64,000 bases of DNA, from the NCBI RefSeq assembly GCF_029338375.1, contig NZ_CP119808.1, positions 62,001 through 126,000 of the forward strand. Direction: 5' to 3'. Positions 59,203 to 64,000 of this stretch are shown here, piece by piece (within the stretch, counting starts at the first letter, position 1; the number at the start of each line of letters is the position of its first letter). The notes below the pieces were generated by a model that was given only the letters and a program-made list of their open reading frames with translations, made no database searches and had not been told where the DNA came from. This stretch comes from Halorussus lipolyticus. GTDB lineage: Archaea > Halobacteriota > Halobacteria > Halobacteriales > Haladaptataceae. Position numbers and translations under genes: made by a program.

Positions 59203-62200
59203 GGAAGCCGACGACATTCAGCTGACGGGCGAGCAGGAAGACGCACTCGTTCAGGACCGGAACGTCGCAATCACAGCCGGTGCTGGCACCGGCAAAACGA
59301 CGACACTGACCGAGCGGTACGTCACGATATTGGCCGAGAATCCAGACCTCACTCCCGAGAATATCGCCACGATTACCTTCACCCGCAAAGCAGCTGCGGA
59401 ACTGACTGAACGCGTTCGGGAGGAAGTATACGACCGACTCGAAGCCGTCGACTCGCCGACAGCGTATCACCGCTGGCGAGACGTACTGGACGACCTTGAG
59501 GACGGCTATGTCCACACGATACACGCGTTTTGTACCCGCCTCCTCCGAGAGCGGGCCGTCGAAGCCCCGGTCCCGATTGGGTTCGACGTGCTCGATGAGG
59601 ACGGCGCCGCGACACTCCAGCGCGAAGTTGTTACTGAATTCCTCGAACGACACCAGGACGAGGAAGATGTCGCCCTCCTCGCTCAGCTCTGGGGACGTGA
59701 TGAACTAGTCGACATTCTCGGAGGGTTGCTCGACGAACGGCCACAGAGCGAGGCCGTATTGGACGCGTGGGAGGACGCTGACGCCGAGAGGTACGTCGAC
59801 GTGCTATGGGAGGTTATCTGTGAGTTGGACGCTGCTGACGCTCGCGAGACCCTGTATGAGGACGGACTTCTGAATCAGTTGCGAACGATAACCGGGCGCG
59901 TAGACCGCAAGGCGACGATCTCCGACGACGACGGCCTTCGAGCCTATCGAACACTTGAGGATGTCGTCGAGCAACTCCCCGATGATCCTGCCGCGAGTGA
60001 CTCCCGTACCTGCCAGCAGGCAATTCTCGCCCTCTATGAAGCGTGTGAGAAGAAAAACGGCGGTCTGTACAGTAGTTCCGGTTACGTCGTCGGCGACAGA
60101 GACGAGTGGAATGAGTACGGCGACGTCTATGACGACCTGAAGGACGTGATCAATACGGTTATCGCTGCGGTCGAACCCCATGAGGAGGCGCTCGCGACCA
60201 CGCCCGGTGAACTCGAAGCGAATAGTGCCCACTATGCGCTCGCCCTGCTTCGCGTGTTTGACGATGTGTTGGCAGCATACGATGCCGAGAAAGAGCGTCG
60301 AGATACGTTGGATTTCCCCGACGTGATTGAGACTACACTGCAGTTCCTTCGGACCAACGAGGTCGTGACCGAGCGGCTTCGAGACCAGTTCACAGCTGTG
60401 ATGGTCGACGAGTTCCAGGACACGGATCCCCGTCAGTGGGAACTCGTGAAACTCCTCACCGGCGTCGACCAGGAGACTTCGTCGAATGTCTTCCTCGTCG
60501 GTGACGAGAAACAGAGCATCTACGGGTTCCGGGGAGCAGATGTGACGACGTTTGGTGCGGCCCGTGACGAACTCCAAGCGGTCAATGCGGCCCAAGGTGT
60601 TGATACTGTTCCCGATAGCGAGGCTGAAAGCCCGACTGAGCTCGAACTCTCGGGGAACTTCCGAACGTTGGATACCCCACTCTCGTTCCTCAACGAACTC
60701 TTCGGACACCTGTTCCGGCCGGAGGGCGATGATCACGCCCCCTTCGAGGCATCTCCACAGGAACTCACCACGGAGCGTGGTCGAGTGGAGGAAATCGAGG
60801 GCCTGACAGGGAGTGTCGAGTATCTCGCCGTGCCGGACGATGCAGAGACCGCTGAAGCGTTGTTCGGTGCGGACCATCCCGTTGTAGCGGGGGCACTTGA
60901 CCACACCATCGAGGCTGAAGCACAAGGTCTTGCCGCTCGGTTAACGCAGCTGTTCGACAATCCGCCGATGATACAGGATCCAGACACGGGAGCCCATCGC
61001 GAAGCCACGCCCGACGACGTGGCGATACTCCTCCGCCGACGAACCCACCTCGACCGGTATCAACGGGCCCTTGAGGAGTACGACATCCCCTATACCGTCG
61101 TCGGCGGGGTCGGGTTCTACGATACGCCTGAGGTGCAGGCACTTACGAACCTGCTTCGAGTTCTCGGAGATCCACGGGACGATGTCTCTCTCTACGGCGT
61201 CCTCCGGTCGCCGTTGTTTGGGTTCACTGATGATCGCCTCGCACCGGTAGTTGCGGACGCCGACTCGGTCTGGGAGGCACTCGCTGAGACGGACGATCTA
61301 CAGCTGGCAGATGCGTTCGACCTCTTGTCGACGTGGCGGACGCTCAGCGGCTGTGCGACGCCGCCCGAGGACGGTGTACTTCCGTGGAATCGGCTACTGT
61401 CACGGGTGATTGACGACACTGGATATCTGGCCAGCGTGAGTGCTGACGAACGTGGTCGTCAGGCCGTCGCGAACGTCGAGAAGTTCCGCGATCAGGTGCG
61501 GACTTGGAGCGAAAACGGCGTTCACACCGCTGCTGGGTTACTCCACCGTATCGACCGACAAGCCGAAATCGATCCCCGTGAGGGGGAGGCCGACATCCCC
61601 GGAGACGCCGAGGGCGTTCGAATCATGACGATTCATTCTGCGAAGGGCTTGGAGTTCCCGATCGTCACAGTTCCCGACATCGGGAGTAGTCTCAACTTCG
61701 GTCAGTCCATCGACGACCACGGGTACGTCCGTCTCGTGGGGGGAACTGATGACGCACCTCCGATCCCGGCCGTTGGTGGTCCGAATCCGAATGATGCGTT
61801 CTCGATCGAGAAGACAGCTGTTCACGAATACGCTGATCGACAGTCACTCCCCCAAGAGCGAGCGGAATCGAAACGGCTCCTCTACGTTGCGTGTACAAGA
61901 ACGCGAGATCACCTCCTTCTCTGTGGAACACACGAAATCGATGTGGACGAATCGGGAGCCATCGAACTCGGTGAGCCGGAAGCCTTCGACGAGGCAGATC
62001 GGTGGCGAGATTACCTTCAGCCGGTCCTCCTTGATGGAAATCTCGTCGACCGAGCGATTCGGGAGGGACAAGCTCATGGACAGATCGGGGCGGCCAGCTA
62101 CACGGTACGTAAGCCTCCGCGTCCAGTAGATTGGAAAACCGACGACGATACTGCGGATTCGACACCGGAGATATCGATTCCTACACCACCAGCTCCGACG

Positions 62201-62821
62201 CCGGCGAAACGGGTCGCTGCGACGACCCTCGTGAATGAGGTTGCAGACACCTCTGAGGATGGTCACAGCTACACGCAAAGCGGTGAGTCATCCGGACTAA
62301 GCCCGACGATGTTTGGGACTGTTGTGCATCGAATCAACGAACTCCGGCCGCCGAGAGACGAGTGGCCAACACTCGTTCGTCGTCTGAGTCAGATGGCCGG
62401 TGAGGAGCCAACCGAGGGGGATCTCCGCGATGCCGTGGAACATGCCGCTGATGCCGTCGAATTTGTGGATCAGGTTGAAGCGGATGTCCAACCCCAAGCG
62501 ACCTACGACGAGTTCTCTGTCGTCGCCCGACTTGGTAAGTCGCAGATTGTCGGTGATATCGACCGACTGCTCGTTACTCCAGACGCCTACCACATCATTG
62601 ACTACAAGACAAACGACCTCTCGTCGACCTCGACTGCTGAGCTAGCTGATCACTATCGTCCCCAGATGCTTGCGTACGCGCTGGCTCTTTTGCAACACAG
62701 TCCTGATCGTAGTATTCGTGCGTCACTTCGATTCACCGATGCTGGCGTTGAAGAGCGATTTGAATGGGACGCGAGTGAGTACTCTATGATCGAATCTGAG
62801 CTTCGTTCTATGGTTGAGTAG
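59195..62821 (+). CDS. AddA-like UvrD helicase-nuclease
   Basis: A 1208-residue protein. Walker A AGAGTGKTTT near residues 27-36, motif II VDEFQDTD near 404, KQSIYGFRGAD and, further on, TIHSAKGLEFPIV (motif V) mark an SF1A helicase. The C-terminal nuclease has GDIDRLLVT near 1120 and IIDYKTND near 1135. Length and order match AddA. It is translationally coupled to the AddB-like gene. AddAB-type complexes process DNA ends in recombination and destroy foreign linear DNA. The pair sits beside defence-type genes and so may serve host repair, defence, or both. Confidence 0.85.
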   Translation: MTEEADDIQLTGEQEDALVQDRNVAITAGAGTGKTTTLTERYVTILAENPDLTPENIATITFTRKAAAELTERVREEVYDRLEAVDSPTAYHRWRDVLDDLEDGYVHTIHAFCTRLLRERAVEAPVPIGFDVLDEDGAATLQREVVTEFLERHQDEEDVALLAQLWGRDELVDILGGLLDERPQSEAVLDAWEDADAERYVDVLWEVICELDAADARETLYEDGLLNQLRTITGRVDRKATISDDDGLRAYRTLEDVVEQLPDDPAASDSRTCQQAILALYEACEKKNGGLYSSSGYVVGDRDEWNEYGDVYDDLKDVINTVIAAVEPHEEALATTPGELEANSAHYALALLRVFDDVLAAYDAEKERRDTLDFPDVIETTLQFLRTNEVVTERLRDQFTAVMVDEFQDTDPRQWELVKLLTGVDQETSSNVFLVGDEKQSIYGFRGADVTTFGAARDELQAVNAAQGVDTVPDSEAESPTELELSGNFRTLDTPLSFLNELFGHLFRPEGDDHAPFEASPQELTTERGRVEEIEGLTGSVEYLAVPDDAETAEALFGADHPVVAGALDHTIEAEAQGLAARLTQLFDNPPMIQDPDTGAHREATPDDVAILLRRRTHLDRYQRALEEYDIPYTVVGGVGFYDTPEVQALTNLLRVLGDPRDDVSLYGVLRSPLFGFTDDRLAPVVADADSVWEALAETDDLQLADAFDLLSTWRTLSGCATPPEDGVLPWNRLLSRVIDDTGYLASVSADERGRQAVANVEKFRDQVRTWSENGVHTAAGLLHRIDRQAEIDPREGEADIPGDAEGVRIMTIHSAKGLEFPIVTVPDIGSSLNFGQSIDDHGYVRLVGGTDDAPPIPAVGGPNPNDAFSIEKTAVHEYADRQSLPQERAESKRLLYVACTRTRDHLLLCGTHEIDVDESGAIELGEPEAFDEADRWRDYLQPVLLDGNLVDRAIREGQAHGQIGAASYTVRKPPRPVDWKTDDDTADSTPEISIPTPPAPTPAKRVAATTLVNEVADTSEDGHSYTQSGESSGLSPTMFGTVVHRINELRPPRDEWPTLVRRLSQMAGEEPTEGDLRDAVEHAADAVEFVDQVEADVQPQATYDEFSVVARLGKSQIVGDIDRLLVTPDAYHIIDYKTNDLSSTSTAELADHYRPQMLAYALALLQHSPDRSIRASLRFTDAGVEERFEWDASEYSMIESELRSMVE

Positions 62822-62839
62822 ATTCCTGAATATTGACTC

Positions 62840-64000
62840 TCAGTCGAACGTGATGCGGAGATAGCCCCCACGGATTGTCCGCTCTAGAGTGTTGGCGATA
62901 ATGCTGCCGACGGCATCGTCCGGCACATCCTTGGCCACCGGCAGGTCCAAGTTCGGAAGGTATGCATAGAGGTCGGCTGGCGTCCGGAATGTTACGCCTG
63001 GCGCCGGCGTGATCGACGTAGCATCGAGTAAGTCAATGTCGTTGCCTTCAATGCGGACTAGCTGGATGCGGTACGGAACATCGTTTCGGACGAACGTTAG
63101 CGCCCGTCGGAACTCGTTGACTGTGAAGCGGACGGTGTAGGGTGAGTCGCCGGTCACGGCCTTCACCTCGATCGGGGTCGGTTGGATGGCCTCATCGCTA
63201 GCTGTCCCGGCGACTCGGCCCGTAATATCGAGGATGTCGTACCCCGGACCACGCTCATCAGCGGCGACGAAGGTGAGGCGAGGCGCGTCATCGGACCGGG
63301 ACGTCCGACCGGTCTTGATAGAGTCGAGAAGTTGCCGGGCGAGTTGTTCGGGTGTTCGCTCCAGACGGTCGATATCGCGGCAGCGACCGGGGTTGTGCCA
63401 GGGACAGGAACTCGACTCATCGACGATCGACTCAAGATGCCTACCTAGTCGATGCTGCCAGTCGTCGGTTTCCTCGGTCCAAGCCTTGAGCTGGCCGCAG
63501 ATGGAGGCAAAGATGACCTCCTCAGCGAACTCGGGGCGGTCGGTAAGATCGCTGCTACCGCCGCTTCCATATTCGGCATCTCGGGACTGGATGCGGCCGG
63601 ACACGTCGCTGTTGGCGTCGTCGGCGAACTGTATTGGCGCGGCTTGAATCGTCTCAAAGGCCTGTTCTCGCACCTTTTGAGTGTGCGTTTCTTCTTCGGA
63701 CGGCGAGCTATGACGGTCCGGGAACTCCCCTGTCTTGAGATACTGCCTGAGTGATCCACGGAGGACTTGGTTGCTGGTTCTGTTCCCATCCTCCAGTCCA
63801 GCATCGGGAGTTCCGTTGTCAAAGATAGCGGTGAGAACGGCCTCACAGAGGTCGTCTAAGGCTGCAGGACTGAGTGTGAGCCAGCAGTCGTCCTCGCCGG
63901 TCTTCTCAGTCTCGATAAGACGATGTGCAAACGGTGGGCTGGTCCAGGACCACTCGGACGGTTGCTGGCGTGTCTCTTTTCGCCATACTTGGATGTCTTG
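62840..64000 (-). CDS. DUF3883-like nuclease-domain protein, 5' part outside window
   Basis: The frame is open from the stop at 62840 to the right edge without interruption, so at least 386 residues are visible and the true start lies beyond base 64000; a GTG at 63673 is only internal. The C-terminal 140 residues contain GYDILDITGR, PIEVKAVTG and FTVNEFRRAL, the D...ExK plus Asn-Glu pattern of DUF3883 (NO VEIN-type) PD-(D/E)XK domains. A CPWHNPGRC cluster precedes it. Such domains end large helicase or methylase proteins in defence islands. It converges on AddA with an 18-base gap. Confidence 0.6.
   Translation of the reverse strand, partial: QDIQVWRKETRQQPSEWSWTSPPFAHRLIETEKTGEDDCWLTLSPAALDDLCEAVLTAIFDNGTPDAGLEDGNRTSNQVLRGSLRQYLKTGEFPDRHSSPSEEETHTQKVREQAFETIQAAPIQFADDANSDVSGRIQSRDAEYGSGGSSDLTDRPEFAEEVIFASICGQLKAWTEETDDWQHRLGRHLESIVDESSSCPWHNPGRCRDIDRLERTPEQLARQLLDSIKTGRTSRSDDAPRLTFVAADERGPGYDILDITGRVAGTASDEAIQPTPIEVKAVTGDSPYTVRFTVNEFRRALTFVRNDVPYRIQLVRIEGNDIDLLDATSITPAPGVTFRTPADLYAYLPNLDLPVAKDVPDDAVGSIIANTLERTIRGGYLRITFD

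Noticed and set aside
59804..60925. 373-codon minus-strand open frame
   Set aside because: Antisense to the AddA-like gene, which has all helicase motifs in place.
1..64000. tRNA, rRNA and CRISPR arrays
   Set aside because: No cloverleaf with the conserved TTC-type arm, no rRNA-like segment and no regularly spaced repeats were noticed on reading; a covariance search was not possible.

Overview
The window reads as haloarchaeal DNA. The proteins are very acidic, codons are GC-biased, many genes use GTG or TTG starts with ATGA-type overlaps, and there are a TFB transcription factor, an HTH-10 (Bat-type) regulator, an Orc1/Cdc6 initiator and several families seen mainly in halophilic archaea. 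An orc gene bracketed by inverted iterons, an ArdC antirestriction protein, toxin-antitoxin remnants and small accessory genes point to a megaplasmid or a plasmid-like integrated region.

Layout. (1) 1-9417, minus strand: a DISARM-type defence operon in the order drmE-like, drmA helicase, drmB (DUF1998-type), drmC (phospholipase D-like, cut by the window edge). (2) 9452-21553: a complex defence block. Two diverged copies of one three-gene cassette (GHKL ATPase, unknown middle protein, DUF6339-like protein) lie in mirror-image orientation. They flank a full cytosine-C5 methyltransferase, a divergent C5-methyltransferase-like protein and a tandem GIY-YIG protein. The methyltransferase could serve the DISARM genes, the cassettes, or both. 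(3) 21554-29539: a GC-rich noncoding block with a perfect hairpin, an OB-fold DNA-binding protein, TFB, a rifampin-phosphotransferase-like enzyme with a DUF4010 membrane protein, an HTH-10 regulator and a DUF6653-like membrane protein. (4) 29602-31963: small accessory genes. (5) 32147-38900, minus strand: a 2036-residue secreted protein with Gly/Pro repeats, calcium-binding TSP3-like repeats and a C-terminal PD-(D/E)XK-like nuclease, followed by an overlapping small gene; this looks like an archaeal polymorphic toxin with its immunity gene. (6) 39405-48465: accessory genes (AbrB/PIN, MNT/HEPN, SWIM, DUF6610-like, ArdC), many preceded by a recurrent T-run plus hairpin, with a second family of long-spaced inverted repeats. 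(7) 48523-50400: Orc1/Cdc6 and a likely replication origin. (8) 50560-64000: an IS6-like transposase remnant, a helicase-nuclease, an Apea-like HEPN protein, an AddB/AddA-like helicase-nuclease pair and the 3' part of a DUF3883-like nuclease gene running off the right edge.

The least explained part is the mirror-image cassette block beside DISARM. The toxin pair and the two families of dispersed regulatory-looking elements are also worth following. All family names come from motifs read by eye; no database search was run.
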